A DNA stretch of 64,000 nt, taken from Aureobasidium sp. EXF-3400 (lineage: Eukaryota; Ascomycota; Dothideomycetes; Dothideales; Saccotheciaceae). Positions 21,801-32,228 of the stretch are shown here, one piece after another. Made by a program: the position numbers and the translations under genes. A model generated the notes under the pieces. It had not been told where the DNA came from. It did not search any database and worked only from the letters and a program-made list of their open reading frames with translations. The DNA lies in the NCBI GenBank assembly GCA_024195585.1, contig SWBL01000162.1:1-64000 (forward strand), in the 5' to 3' direction. Within the stretch, counting starts at the first letter, position 1, and each line of letters opens with the position of its first letter.

Positions 21801-22926
21801 CTTCAAGCGATCAGCATACGCCTGTAAAAAGCGTTGGACCAAGGATGGAGCCGAAGGAGCCGAAGAAGATTACGTGTGGACAGAGGATCAGATTCGTCTG
21901 CTAGGAAAAGCTTTTCAAGCGACCATAGGGGCTTACGGTCAAAGCTACAGTTACCAACGCTTCAAAAGGATCAGTGAGATGCTGAACGATACAGGCGAGA
22001 TAGCGATTCATCTTACACGAAAGGCCTGCATGGAACAATGGTACAGGATGCCAGCAGAAGAGCGGTGGAGGATTGAGGAGATGATACCGAGTCCGGGTGT
22101 CCATTCAGGACTAAACTTTTCTATGCCTTCGGTACCCGAAGACAGCAACTTCGCCAAGGATGTCAGCGCTGAGCATACTGAGCAAGCATCATATCTGCTT
22201 GGACAATTGACGAGTGATTGTGATTCTGGTGCCTCTCAAGAATTGCAGAAGCAAAACTCTTCGCATATCGATCAGGCAGCACTTTGCAATGCAGAACGCA
22301 AAGTGGAAGAACCCTCCGTCGCGCCAAGTTCTGCTTGTCAAGGACCAACGACGAGCACCGGAACATCATCAAGACTCCCCATGATCGAAGTCACGGAAAT
22401 TCTGCCGCAGAGTCAAAACATTGAACAACTACCAGATACTGGTCGAACGACACAAGTTGAAGCCGAGGAAGCTATGGATGAGCAAGCCATGAACGAGAAC
22501 CCGGGTGCCCCCACTGCTATTGCTGCTACAATTGAAAGTGTTGCAGTACAGCACGAGGCTGATAATTCAACCGAAGCCACTCAAGGCGAACCCCGTGAAC
22601 CATCCGATTTCACTCAGAATCCCTCTCAGACACCTGCAGCTACAGTCAATGTTGAACCAGCAAACTTCAGACACTACGAGTGGATGCAAATGCACTCTGA
22701 GCCTGATCCTTCAGCAGAGGATCATACTACGGATCGCATGACCCATGATGGACCTTCTGCAGTGTCGGTGGACCGATCGGGTGGCGGCGAGGGAGAACCT
22801 CCTGAAAGCATTTCTGCAGCTGATCTGGCTGCTACCGTGGCCGACGAGATCGCTGAACACTGCGAGCAGACCACTACTGGCTGGGGCCCGATGGATATTG
22901 GCTTCTGGATCGCGGACAGTAATTGA
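18817..22926 (+). CDS. 1369-residue coiled-coil protein with four Myb/SANT-like repeats
   Basis: Single exon of 4.1 kb. Residues 1-125 are Gln/Lys-rich and disordered, with basic patches (KKKKRKSS) that could act as nuclear localisation signals. Residues about 130-660 form a long coiled coil, including twelve heptads of the form (H/Y)xxRLxx at 304-387. Residues about 660-825 are acidic. Residues about 825-1085 hold four repeats spaced 63-65 residues apart, each starting with W[ST]xxE or similar (Trp at 829, 893, 958, 1021), passing through an ERYxLCxxRLxEKGFxR-like middle (first three copies) and ending at a second Trp. This resembles Myb/SANT DNA-binding folds. The C-terminus is acidic and disordered. 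No known family with this architecture; a chromatin or nuclear structural role is inference. Confidence 0.8.
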   Translation: MAQGLGTPGSLKRKRKPKQTPNHQMQQQQQHQGTPIHGSKQQATPRFGSQHQGPSKSQSNQVETPSDQPEPKKKKRKSSNHQKQQEDHQTTQDETKANSKNQLVRLEQPEDQPLELPGQDMNSSQVITNSEREKLWKKLEDNQSRRCCVHCEDYPKLGLEVMQEQHEQLVDEVKEKFTTVKKERTLINIKVDTYKAGVGMLKKQFNEQETNLKNLLADFKELQNDFEEQYEDCVNLVSGWFREERETRREEINETRKEITGHDKQLIRMQNEIAEYSGRVTEAKTEVIGFRERLTPVAEGCAGHDRQLAKHSQRLAEHHDRHTVHDDRHDSHEERLTGLNTQLLGHGERLAEHNEQLFGLGNRLSAYDDQSAGYDRNLTELNAWRLEMEKRVTEVEKRDNERKESYDNLKEQYDEQQKLTKRLSDQVDDLNDRLAEACEARDRASEENQAYVNLIAKERTEISRLEQKVETALEEQKKMRQDYQKYQARIGATVVEKSRADIVVFKAQATKIEALESQTRNLTSLVEQLQTHLAQLTHLPIWTKNIEQDTRPSQRQPVQAPDLEARVRMLEEQSVQHTGLKDWQARMELYFHGTRDTMFTWTRGELKEHHSSLIAEIESLKAQSDCREKDVKMMSKRLEDQDLKFLTLRALLLGKTNQPSTQDASTFPEKVTEGQLENDATWNSSPTLMMADEDLNQQAGEDAVPQTLIEPDAAPDEEYSTTRPEMHVEQLRPNLSSVLYDPSREISREPSPAIEETAQTPSSPLSSIRTSIIDEAESSAEPDQDYAMLDVSVYEEGSRVDQEEDSANEFDEDSNDPVHARSSIRKDGWSEMEIEIVRNTMNGSENRDSSMAERYQLCPQRLSEKGFTRSFSSCKQLWNNRLVPADRRKTRHWSEREFEIVRDTMRESENQDTLMPERYRLCEQRLGEEGFTRTSGACQKVWHEILCPAGYRGRYPSWSKKELEILQDTMDESVGDHRPKTERYLICGKRLEEKGFKRSAYACKKRWTKDGAEGAEEDYVWTEDQIRLLGKAFQATIGAYGQSYSYQRFKRISEMLNDTGEIAIHLTRKACMEQWYRMPAEERWRIEEMIPSPGVHSGLNFSMPSVPEDSNFAKDVSAEHTEQASYLLGQLTSDCDSGASQELQKQNSSHIDQAALCNAERKVEEPSVAPSSACQGPTTSTGTSSRLPMIEVTEILPQSQNIEQLPDTGRTTQVEAEEAMDEQAMNENPGAPTAIAATIESVAVQHEADNSTEATQGEPREPSDFTQNPSQTPAATVNVEPANFRHYEWMQMHSEPDPSAEDHTTDRMTHDGPSAVSVDRSGGGEGEPPESISAADLAATVADEIAEHCEQTTTGWGPMDIGFWIADSN
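21301..22047 (+). repeat. four tandem Myb/SANT-like coding repeats
   Basis: Units start at the Trp codons 21301, 21493, 21688 and 21877. Units 1-3 are close to each other (shared WSxxExEI, ERYxLC, RLxEKGF and a Cys two to four residues before a final Trp); unit 4 is diverged. Spacing of 192, 195 and 189 bp indicates tandem duplication inside the gene. Confidence 0.8.
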
Positions 22927-23508
22927 TAGTCGCAGCTTTAATAATAGAGCATTCCGCTTTACGACATTTTTATTGATTATTTATTGAGAGGTTGTCATCT
23001 ACATAGACACGACTAGGCCTCTTGTACCGAAGACCGACGTAACATTCTATTACAATGCAGAAGGTATTGCCCGATCTCGTTGCAGCCACTGAGATGCTTC
23101 GAGCATGAAACTAATACTAAGCTCTCAATGGACACCCTGGAATTTCTGGAATCATCTTTGCAATTTGACAGATGCTTTTGAAGTTGTGAGAGCCTTTGCA
23201 AGACGGAAAATTCTTTATGGAAGCGATATTAGCAAGTGACCATTCACTTCCATCTTCGTACTCGATTTCACACATAAAGAAATCGCAGATGGCGGAGCGT
23301 TCTTCACTTCTGTTTCGTCTGCTATTAATCACCCCTCTTTCCTCAATTCAACACAGATCTCGCTCAGGTCTCCAGCAAAAGGCCGTGACCTCTCTTTCCC
23401 TTGATCAAAATCCTTCCATCCACTTTGATCACGTCACACGTCAGAGTGCGATTCTGGTCTACAGATCTCACCGCTGAATGATCATCTTGACTCCATACCA
23501 CAAACACC
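22927..23508. other. intergenic region, 582 bp
   Basis: 3' end of the coiled-coil gene and promoter of the next plus-strand gene. No gene, RNA or repeat recognised. Confidence 0.4.
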
Positions 23509-25248
23509 ATGGCGCCCAAACACTCCCTGGACGCGGCGATGGGCTCGTCACCCACCACAAAACGTGCGCGCTCATCAGCAACAACTTCCATCGTCAAACC
23601 AACCTACCGTGCAAACTTTGATAGGCTCTGCGCCTTACACAACTGGACACCATCAGAAGCTGTCCGCACCAAGCTCGCCATTCTCCTCCAACTATCTGGC
23701 AACAGACTCGAAGCCAGTGAACTTCTTCCACTTGCTTTTGTTCAGCACTATCCGTTCATCTGGGTCAAAGACTTTCTACTTCTTGGATACAACGATGCAG
23801 ATGAGAGTGTCTGGTACAAAGCCTTTCCCACAGGCAGAGGAATGGCTCGCGGCCGCTATTATAACTCAGCACAAGTCAACATTCTAGGCAAACATACCGT
23901 CACAAAGTTCTGGCAGTCATGGGTTGATGTCTTTGACATTGAACAAAGAGGACTGGACAGAAGTCATGAATACTTCACTGGTGTCTACCTCATTTTGAAG
24001 AAGTTTCCGAACTTACGTTATAAGTCTGGAAAGAGCAAAGGAGATGCAAGAGATCCCCACAACGCAATTCGTGCAACTGGTATTGCTGAATATCCCTTCA
24101 ACGAGGATCATCCTTTCATGCAAGAGAAGCCCAGCGAGACAAGAGACGTTGAAAGCAATGAGACGCAAGAGGCTTTTGACGCAGAGACAGATAATGGTGG
24201 CGAGGGACAGAGCGACGCCAGCGTCATCAAGCAGGAACAAACAGACTTGCACGATCAGGATCATGCCTTCCTCGCTCGCCAAATGTTAACACAGCTCACC
24301 TCTCGCGCCAACTTGCGTGAGTTTGGCTCTGTATCTTCATCCCATTCGGAAAGGCACACCGCCAACGACCGACAAGGCCCGCATGCTAACGCGGATGGCT
24401 CAGCTTCTCCTCTACGCCGCTTGTCCATGCAATTCGACTCCCGCGCTCATTCGCGCAGCTTGGTCTCAGACTATCCATCGCGCTCGCAGGAGTATCTCAC
24501 AGACGATCGAGCAGGCCCACACGAGAATGAAGACGGCTTGACATCTCTCCCTCGCTTTCTGTCAGAACAAAGTACATCCCGTCCCAACTCGCGTGAGCCA
24601 ATGCCATTGTTCGCACCGCACTCGCCAGAGCATACTATGGATGAGCAAGCAGGCCTGGGAGCGGATGATACTAGTGTAACTTCTTTCCCAAGCCGACTGT
24701 CGAGACAGCCTGTCCTCCGCGCTTACTCGCGTGAATCAGCCCCACCATCATTGTCGCAGTTTGACAAGAATACTGCGGACAAACAAGCAGGTTCAATCGT
24801 TAAGCAAGCCGATCCCTTGTTTCCACCCCATCAGCCATCAAGAAAGTCGACTTTCCGCGCCTCTGCACGCGAAACCGATTCAAAGTCTTCATCCCACGCA
24901 ACCAAACCTACGTCCAATATCCAGATAGGTCCCCACATTGAAGACGACATGGCAGCTTCAATCTTCCAAGAACCAAAGACACCTACGTCTCGCGGTTCTT
25001 TGCGTACCCGAAAGACCATCACATCTCCATACTTTGCTCGAACAAGATTACAGTCATCTCAACCCAAGGTCCTAGAGCTTCCCCGCCGCGACTCGACCGT
25101 CCCACAGCCCTCTCAGACGTTCAGAGAGTATACTGTTCGCGTTCCTATTGAGGAGCCTGGATGGTCAAACACCAACTTCAACTTTACGGTTGTGGTGTCC
25201 ACATCTACGTCTCCTGAAGCGCCCATGACAGGATCGGTCGAAGAATGA
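23509..25248 (+). CDS. protein with N-terminal conserved domain and 46-residue tandem repeats
   Basis: Single exon, 579 residues. Residues about 25-185 look folded: FDRLCALHNWTPSEAVRTKL, then aromatic-rich segments (YPFIWVKDFLLLGYNDADES, KFWQSWVDVFDIEQRGLDRS) and FTGVYLILKKFPNLRYKSGK. I do not recognise the family. Residues about 265-495 are five degenerate units of about 46 residues, each opening with an R(A/P)xxR(E/S) pattern and containing an Asp/Ala-Gly-Pro/Leu core (DRQGPHAN, DRAGPHEN, EQAGLGAD, KQAGSIVK). The end contains FTVVVSTST. Likely lineage-specific. GC and codon use look like the neighbours. Confidence 0.75.
   Translation: MAPKHSLDAAMGSSPTTKRARSSATTSIVKPTYRANFDRLCALHNWTPSEAVRTKLAILLQLSGNRLEASELLPLAFVQHYPFIWVKDFLLLGYNDADESVWYKAFPTGRGMARGRYYNSAQVNILGKHTVTKFWQSWVDVFDIEQRGLDRSHEYFTGVYLILKKFPNLRYKSGKSKGDARDPHNAIRATGIAEYPFNEDHPFMQEKPSETRDVESNETQEAFDAETDNGGEGQSDASVIKQEQTDLHDQDHAFLARQMLTQLTSRANLREFGSVSSSHSERHTANDRQGPHANADGSASPLRRLSMQFDSRAHSRSLVSDYPSRSQEYLTDDRAGPHENEDGLTSLPRFLSEQSTSRPNSREPMPLFAPHSPEHTMDEQAGLGADDTSVTSFPSRLSRQPVLRAYSRESAPPSLSQFDKNTADKQAGSIVKQADPLFPPHQPSRKSTFRASARETDSKSSSHATKPTSNIQIGPHIEDDMAASIFQEPKTPTSRGSLRTRKTITSPYFARTRLQSSQPKVLELPRRDSTVPQPSQTFREYTVRVPIEEPGWSNTNFNFTVVVSTSTSPEAPMTGSVEE
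24301..24996 (+). repeat. five tandem 138-bp coding repeats
   Basis: Units of about 138 bp (46 codons) begin near 24301, 24439, 24577, 24715 and 24853, at the recurring Arg-x-x-Ser-Arg-Glu or similar start. The units are strongly diverged in sequence but keep length and frame, which points to an old internal amplification under length constraint. Confidence 0.7.
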
Positions 25249-25937
25249 GTGGGGTTCGATGGCCAATGTGGCATCTCAAGAGATCATTGTGCCTTTCTAT
25301 GGATGATTTGACAGGAGAGATGACGATCTCGAAAAAAGAAATCTGGCGCTGCCGATTGTATGCCCGGAAATTGCTTGGGTCAAAGTTCGTCGGGACATTC
25401 TTCCAGCCTTTGCGGCTGCGATGACATATTGCTGGGCAGAGCTCGATAGATCCTTGTTATTGACGTCAAACGATGGAAAAGCCAAAAAAAAAAAAAGCCT
25501 TGCAGTAAGGCAGTCAAGGACGGGAATACTGCGTCAATGGATATTGCTGCTTTGGTCTCAAGATTGGCTTGGGAGGGTAGCAGGGATTGTTTTTTTCTTC
25601 TTTCCTTTTCTAGTAATGCCGATTGCTCTTGCCCGGAATGGCGAGAATTCCCTTCCGTCAACGGAGTAGAGGAAGGAAGTTCTGATCTTGGTTTTTGTTT
25701 ACTTCCGTACCTCCTCGTGAGTGAAAAGACAGTTCACGGTTTTGCAACTAACCTCTTCTCCATCTCGTGATACGAAGGTTATCATAAGCTATCGGAATGC
25801 ACAGTCGTGATTCAATATAAGCCTGGCCACTGAAACTGCCTTCCATGGGATTCTCTCTGAAGAGACTACGTTCTTGACAAAAGTATTTTGTATTTCTATA
25901 GCTACACTGTGACAGTCTTCAGCACAAAGGGAGACAA
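25249..25937. other. convergent intergenic region, 689 bp
   Basis: Between two converging genes. Has an A12 run near 25484, a T-rich stretch near 25590-25610, and short open frames on both strands without support. No feature recognised. Confidence 0.45.
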
Positions 25938-28900
25938 TCATCCCTGATGCTGCCTAGCATATTCAAACAGCACCACACCAGCCGCCGTCTGCACATTCAT
26001 ACTCCTAGTAAGTCCTTTCTGGGGAATCTCAACCAACATATCGCACTCACCCAGCACATGCGCCGGCACACCTTCTTTTTCCCTACCCATAATAAGCAAA
26101 GTCTTTTCCGGCAACTTGCACTGTTCAGAACCCAGCAAGACACTACGGTCAGTCTGTTCAACACCCACAACAGTATATCCTTGCATTTTCTTCTCAGTCA
26201 AAAAGGCAGATAGGTTGTCAGAGTGTAAGTCGTGGATGGGGAGATGGTTGTGCGAGGCCACTGCTACAGAGACGAAATCTTTGTTTGCGAGCACCGATTG
26301 CGGGGATTGGATGTACATTGCTTCTGCGCCGAAAATTTCGCTGATGCGCGAGAGACCGCCGAGGTTGTATGCGTTGTCGACGAGAGATCCGACGACGATG
26401 AGGGAGGTAGGACGGGTCACTGAGGTGGATGATGCGTCCGAGGAGGAGGACAGATCAGCGGAGAGGTATGCTGTTCCTTTCGTTTGGAGAGCAGCGAAGG
26501 CTTCGGTGCGTGCTGATTCCTTGGATTGTTCTTGTGTCGCTTGAGCGGGAAGGGTGCCATTCTGTGTTGGCGTGGATGGTTGGGAGCCCAGAGGAAGGGC
26601 TTCCGATGTTGGTTTGATCGTCGTGTCTTTTTCCCACAGACGCTCGAAATCGCCAGTCACGATAGATTCTTCACCTGGTGGTTCGACACGAAGGTACTTG
26701 CCTTGTAGCAAGCTCGTAAGGGTGTTGTCAGCAGAGGGGTCAAGACGTTCGAGTTCTCTAGCTGGCGGTGGTTCCGAGAATCTTTCGAGACTGCGGATGT
26801 AGTCGTTCAAGGCAGCACAAGCAGGGTTAGATTGGATCTCCGTCCAGCCCCTGCTTTCAGCATAGTCCCACAGAATTGGGAACGACCACTGTGCTTCGTG
26901 ACGGATGATGATCTTTGCACTTGACGCAAGAGCTACAAGACGATATGCGACTCTTGCCGCAAAGTCTCGAGAGCAGGTTTCTTGACAGGCAATCATCAAG
27001 GCAATCTTGACAAGGGTTCCGAGGTATTTAGGGTTCGAATGGTGATCCTTCGATGAGAGCGCATCTAGAACGAGCTCGCCTGTTGAGGGATGATTAAGAA
27101 TGACGCGAGAAATGATCCACTCCAGCAGGAAGCGGTATCTCGGAAGTGGCTCGATGGCGACCACTCTCAGCAGTACTCGAAGCTGATCTTCCGCTTCCTT
27201 GGCAGAGATGACCTGGAGACGTTGTTCGGAAAGTATGAGCATGACTTGGAGTTGCGTGGTACTCTTCCATTTTGTGATGATAGGGACGGGAGGTCTTTGT
27301 TTGGTCCATGGTTTGAGCAGACGGTCATATATCTCACTGACCATCGCTGAGTTGATGTTGTTGAGACGGTTGACGAGGTCGAAGAACGCAGCATGTCCAA
27401 CCTCTTCGTACTCTCCGTAATAATCGCTATAGGTACGGTGGATGTCTCCATCCTCGGTCAAGAGCTGGACTGCTGCAGCCTCTAGCTTGAATTCAAGCCT
27501 GGCAGCAGGGAGGTTGTTTGCAGTCTGAATGATGAACTCATCTAGACCGAACTTTTCGGCAGAAGCAGGACATGTGATCATGGCTATTCTGTATGCTTTC
27601 ATGATAGGCGTCCAAAGATAGATTCTGCCCTTCATCAGACGCTGAAGTTGTGTGAAGACTTCCAATACTGTGGCGCACAACGGTTCATTCTCCAGACAGC
27701 GACTGACACAACCGGGATGCAATGCTAGACGTGGCAAAAACATGAGAACATCCCTGGGATAATCTTGTCTCTCAACTTCGTCCCAGACAGCTTCGAAGGC
27801 CCGGTCCAGCTTTTGAGCATCTAGATGATTGCTGCCAGCTCTATCCAAGATCGAAGTCAACGACTCACACGCCATCAGTAGTCCAGGACCGTGGACGCAG
27901 GTATGCTGGGTGTTGTCAAGTTCACCCAAGAAGGCATCAAGCGACGTCCATCTTGCGGATCTTTTCTCGTCTGACTCGAATCTTGAGGGTGCGTTCATCT
28001 TGAAGGCTTCGATCTGCTTAGACAATACCTCCAGCTTGGCATCTGAGGCAGTCAACTTCTCTGTGCCGTGCTCTCCGTATGTCTCTGCATCTTGGCTGAT
28101 CAATTGAGAGAGCTTGTAGCACTGTACGAGCATAGCATCGCGTGCAACCTCGGGATAACCAGTAATTCTTGACAGATTGAAAATCAACTCCAGTGCTTCA
28201 CCTTCCATGCAAGCGGTAGATTCTCCTTGTAGACCCTTAGCCAGGCCTTGGAGGAGATAGATCACTGCAACGGGAACAATCTTGTTCTTGTTAGCATCCA
28301 AGTACACCAGAACAGCATTGACAATGCACTTTCGTGAATAGACATCGTCGCGGCCAAGATGAGCTTGCAGCAACCGTTCCAGGAAATTTGATAGTCTTGT
28401 ACCATGACCACATCTCATGTCTCTGGTCTTTCCTTGCACACTCCCAGTGAACAAGGGACCTTGAGTGGCCCAAGGAAGGAACGACTTCTGCAACAATGTT
28501 GCAAATTCTTCGGCGTGGCTGAACAGCCTGATATCAGTGCTCATGAGCCAATTTCCTAGCATCTTGCGCATACTGTCTTGGGTGACCGGAGAAAGTGCTG
28601 ATTCGAGGAGAGCAAAAAGCCATGACTTTTGAACCATAGTTTCGGCAGAAGCAAGATGGTCCAAATCCTGTACGCACTCCAGTGCCTGGTTGAGATATCT
28701 GCCAATAACGATAGTTTCGTAAACAGTACAGAATCTTGCGTACTGCGATTCAGCGATCATGGAGCCTAGTGTGACGTTAGCATTATGTCCAGCTTACAAT
28801 GCTAGCTCGATCGTTCGTAACTGTCGAAGCGTGGTTCGCGTCCTGCAGAAGAATTAGGCTAGGGAGGGACGAAGCGCCACTCACCTGGCTTGTCTTGTTG

Positions 28901-29854
28901 GTCCAAAGTCAAGTCCATATCGTTGGCGCGGATGTTGTTACGAGAAATAGAGATGGACTTCTTGAGAACATGAAGACAGATTTTTCTTTGCTCAGTGTCT
29001 CCTTGAGATGACTGACCAAGTGTTCCAAGCAGGTATTTCCAGTATGGATCTTTTTGCAGAGCTACTTGGCGCGAGTAGCCATGGCTGTCCAGATCTAACC
29101 ACCTCAGCCAGATAGTGTAGGCGGTGGTTTTGTAGGAGCTCCTCTCGCTATAATCGAGCAAGTTTCTGATACATTGCCAAAGGTGCCTATCAAGCTCATC
29201 CGGATCTGACTTGAAATGTGAAAATGTAAAGGTGCCAGCTTTGAATGAAGCCAGGAAAGCGAGAATGGTATCTTTGGCTGCAACCGCAATTTCCATGTTT
29301 GATGCAGCGAGAAGACCGAAAATGGCACACACTATCGGACTCGAGACAACAAAAGATTTGTCAAGGATCGGGCTCCTGAAGAGCTGTTTGGCGAAGCTCA
29401 GATATAGAATAGTTGTCTTGACAAGTTCGTCCAACTCGCGATCAACCCCAAGCTCGGGGTCGTAGTGTGACACAAAAGGGTCCACAATCAAGACCTTGTC
29501 AACCGGCACCACAAACTCGGCATTCTTTGGTTGACGAAGAAGTTGTGAGAAGCAAATATGGAGTTCGCGATCTGTCCAGTGCAACAAAGCATTTCTGATC
29601 CTTGGATATTCGACACAAAGGGCTGCGGCCGAGGAAGCATCATCCTGTTCGATCGATCTGATCAGGAATTCATTAAGGTGAACATTTGCCTCCTCATCTG
29701 GACATTGATGAGCAAGTGCAGCAACAAGTCCAAGAGTATTGTTGTCGATGTTGGAGGCAAGGTCCCGAACGGCAGAGTAGCGTTCGCTTTCCGGAATCCT
29801 GCTAAGGAAGATATCCGCTAGCGTTGACTGTACAGACACAGAAGGAGCGACCAT
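25938..29854 (-). CDS. TRM3: tRNA (guanosine-18-2'-O)-methyltransferase, Trm3/TARBP1 family
   Basis: Exons 29854..28885 and 28765..25938; 1265 residues. Methylates the 2'-O of G18 in the tRNA D-loop. Most of the protein is a helical repeat region typical of Trm3; the last 160 residues are the SPOUT (SpoU) methyltransferase domain with motif 1 (VDNAYNLGGLSRISEIFGAE, Asn and Arg), motif 2 (LLIMGREKEGVP) and motif 3 (VEIPQKGLTRSMNVQTAAGV). A 119-bp intron joins the halves; a stop just after the first frame and the matching phase require it. Another possible acceptor at TTCTGCAG leads to an in-frame stop, so it was not used. The start at 29854 (MVAPSVSV) was preferred over the upstream ATG at 30007. 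Confidence 0.9.
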
Positions 29855-30513
29855 GGTATGAAATGAACGCCACCGACGCCCTGAAGATGAAGACAAGCGT
29901 ATATAAGAGCGACTCAGGGCGCCACGGAGCGTATGCATATATTTACTGCTTCTTCTGGAACCATCAAACAAAATTGTAGATTCGATACGGCATAACTTCG
30001 GTATCAAAAAACTGTCGCTCTAGATCATGGTCTTTAAGTGGAATAAGTGGAACTTTTGGCGGACCCTCCTCCGTACAACCCTCCGATTCCCCGCCTGGGC
30101 GTTTATTCGCGACTTGAACACCCTGGAAAATGTTCCTGTTCCTGGAACCATACGTATTGTGTGTAAGCGGATGATTGTTCCTTTGGTTTCTATAGGCAGT
30201 GGATGATCCCAATGTACTGCCATAGAACACGCGTCCTTACCCCCAAAGCTCAGTCTCATCTTCATGTTTCAGATCTCTGCATTGTCCAGTTCGGGATGAT
30301 CAAAGCACGAGCACGAGAGCACGAGGTCTAGACCACAGCAATCGCGATTATCTTCCGGTCGTTCAACACCAGACGCTACTCGAAGAAAAGTTCCACTGAC
30401 AAGGACACCGCGTGAATTAATCAGGCCTCCCTCCCCTAGCTAATGGTCGTAAGTACGATACGAAAGAGCAACCGACAACTGGGCGCAGGTTGCAGCGGCC
30501 GACCTTGCTTGAT
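29855..30513. other. intergenic region, 659 bp
   Basis: Upstream region of TRM3 and downstream of the 2EXR-like gene (both on the minus strand). Contains a short direct repeat of GAGCACGAG near 30305-30325. No gene supported. Confidence 0.4.
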
Positions 30514-31551
30514 TCACCACCATGAACCATCCTCCTCTTCGAAATCAAACAGTCCAAGCTCCAAGCTGTCCGCCTTCTTGCGTTTCCTTGCAACGATTTT
30601 CTGGACGTCAAACTTGTCGAAACACCCAAATTCGTCGTCGGTATCATCGTCAGTGAGACACAAGTTCTCGTTGATTGTCAGGTTCTGTCGGATCTGCCAG
30701 TAGCTGAGGCCTTGCTGACTAGCAGCTCTCGGCCCAAACTCATCGAGCAATGCCTTGTCCAAGATGTTTTTCTGCTCTGCGTGTTTGTTCGCATGGTGTA
30801 TATCTTGGCTAATGTACTCAGACTCGCCTGTGGAGACATCCCAGATGTTGTTGATAGTATCGACGAGTGGCTGCCATTGTACAAGGCTAGGTTTCAACAT
30901 CCTCAGATCAATGAAAGTCTGTCTGGCCTTTGGCATGCTTTCCTTGAAACGCCGGTAGAATGCTTCGCGCATGTCAGAGTCTGGTATAGCCCACCATGTG
31001 CGATCAAGTTGGTTGTTGAGATCGAAGAAGAAGGTCAAAGTCTTCAGACCAGGAAACATAACTCGCATGTTTTGCCATTTACCAAAATAAACACCACGGC
31101 TTTTGTCTGGTGGTGATATTGGTAACCATAACTCAAGCTTGTTGATGAGGTTTCGTCCTTTGATAGGCATACCACGAATCCACCTCTCACTCTGCAATAC
31201 ATCCCCCTCGTCCTGGGTAGAATCAGAACGGAGTAGAAGAGGTGCAATGCAGAAACTGTTGACGCGGTAAAGCACTGGCATGGCCTCTTCGTAGATTTGC
31301 CGACAGGTAAACATGATGTTGATCCTAATCTTTGCAGGTGTCACTTTGCCATCGACACGCAAAGGGCCGGATTTGCTGAACAGACGAACAAAACCACGCG
31401 CTGCTTCGAGTTGGAGTTCGTAGAAGCGCTGACGAACTGTGTCCGGCAGCTCGAGAAAGGGAAATGGCTTAATAGAGGTTGTGCTTGTGACATGTTGGTG
31501 GTTGTCGGAGGTTTGTAGGGTGCGTTCTAGGCGTCTAGTACTAGGAGGCAT
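30514..31551 (-). CDS. 2EXR/F-box-like fungal protein
   Basis: Single exon, 345 residues. Residues about 28-100 match the layout of the common fungal LP-x-x-x-R-x-x-x-Y/F family (2EXR or DUF7730-like): FPFLELPDTVRQRFYELQLE, later INIMFTCRQIYEEAMPVLYR, which ends with the usual (Y/F)xxNxF element. Then a beta-rich middle (LELWLPISPPDKSRG, LKTLTFFFDLNNQL) and an acidic, Lys-containing tail. Members are abundant in Dothideomycetes and have no known function. More distant from the three family members at 47-55 kb than those are from each other. Confidence 0.7.
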   Translation of the reverse strand: MPPSTRRLERTLQTSDNHQHVTSTTSIKPFPFLELPDTVRQRFYELQLEAARGFVRLFSKSGPLRVDGKVTPAKIRINIMFTCRQIYEEAMPVLYRVNSFCIAPLLLRSDSTQDEGDVLQSERWIRGMPIKGRNLINKLELWLPISPPDKSRGVYFGKWQNMRVMFPGLKTLTFFFDLNNQLDRTWWAIPDSDMREAFYRRFKESMPKARQTFIDLRMLKPSLVQWQPLVDTINNIWDVSTGESEYISQDIHHANKHAEQKNILDKALLDEFGPRAASQQGLSYWQIRQNLTINENLCLTDDDTDDEFGCFDKFDVQKIVARKRKKADSLELGLFDFEEEDGSWW

Positions 31552-32228
31552 AATGACTGGGTAGTGAGTGAATTTTACTGTAGGGGGAAGTATTCGAGAG
31601 TGAGGAGATTATAGACGATTAAAATCCTACATTGAAGCGACAAAGTGGGACCGTAGGATCTAGTTAGGCAGCAGCAATGGAAGACCGATGGAATTGGTCT
31701 GATTTCGCGAGCCCCGCAAGGCGAACGACAGACACACCGCCGGTCGGTGATCTGTGTTGTCTAGGCGCTCTAAATACGGGCTCAGACAAGCGTGTGCGAG
31801 TGGGATTCACGAGCAAACGATGAGCAAACGATGTCGAAGTGGACGCTTAAGGCACTGTGGCTAAGCATTCCTTGAGTTGATAGTCAATGGAATGTCGAGG
31901 TAAGCCGTCATTGGACTTCGTACCACGACAAGTCAGCTCTTTCTTCAGCTGCTTGACATGTCTGACCGAGCACAGTATTGATGGAAGCTGTTGGTTGGCT
32001 TGTCGTGGTGAGGGTGACTCTCAACTACAGTACGAGATCAGCGCGCCGTGCCGCATTGTCGTAGCAACAGCCGAATTGTTGATGCTTGGGGGGACTTTCT
32101 TGCGGAGGAAGGCACAAGCTTGGACTGATGATTGACAGATGTTCACCCACAATCGACTCCGTTTCCAGTCAACGGTCGTCGAACTTTTGATACTACTGCA
32201 ACAGCATTTAGACCAGGGTGAAATCAAC
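31552..32228. promoter_or_regulatory. divergent upstream region of 2EXR-like gene and kinesin
   Basis: 677 bp between opposite starts. An in-frame upstream ATG at 32139 could extend the kinesin by 30 residues; it is not conserved-looking. A tandem AGCAAACGATG element occurs twice near 31811-31832. Otherwise no feature. Confidence 0.4.

Noticed and set aside
30020..30265. Minus-strand frames upstream of TRM3 as a possible first exon
   Set aside because: No acceptor/donor arrangement joins them to TRM3 with conserved text, and Trm3 proteins do not need an extension there.
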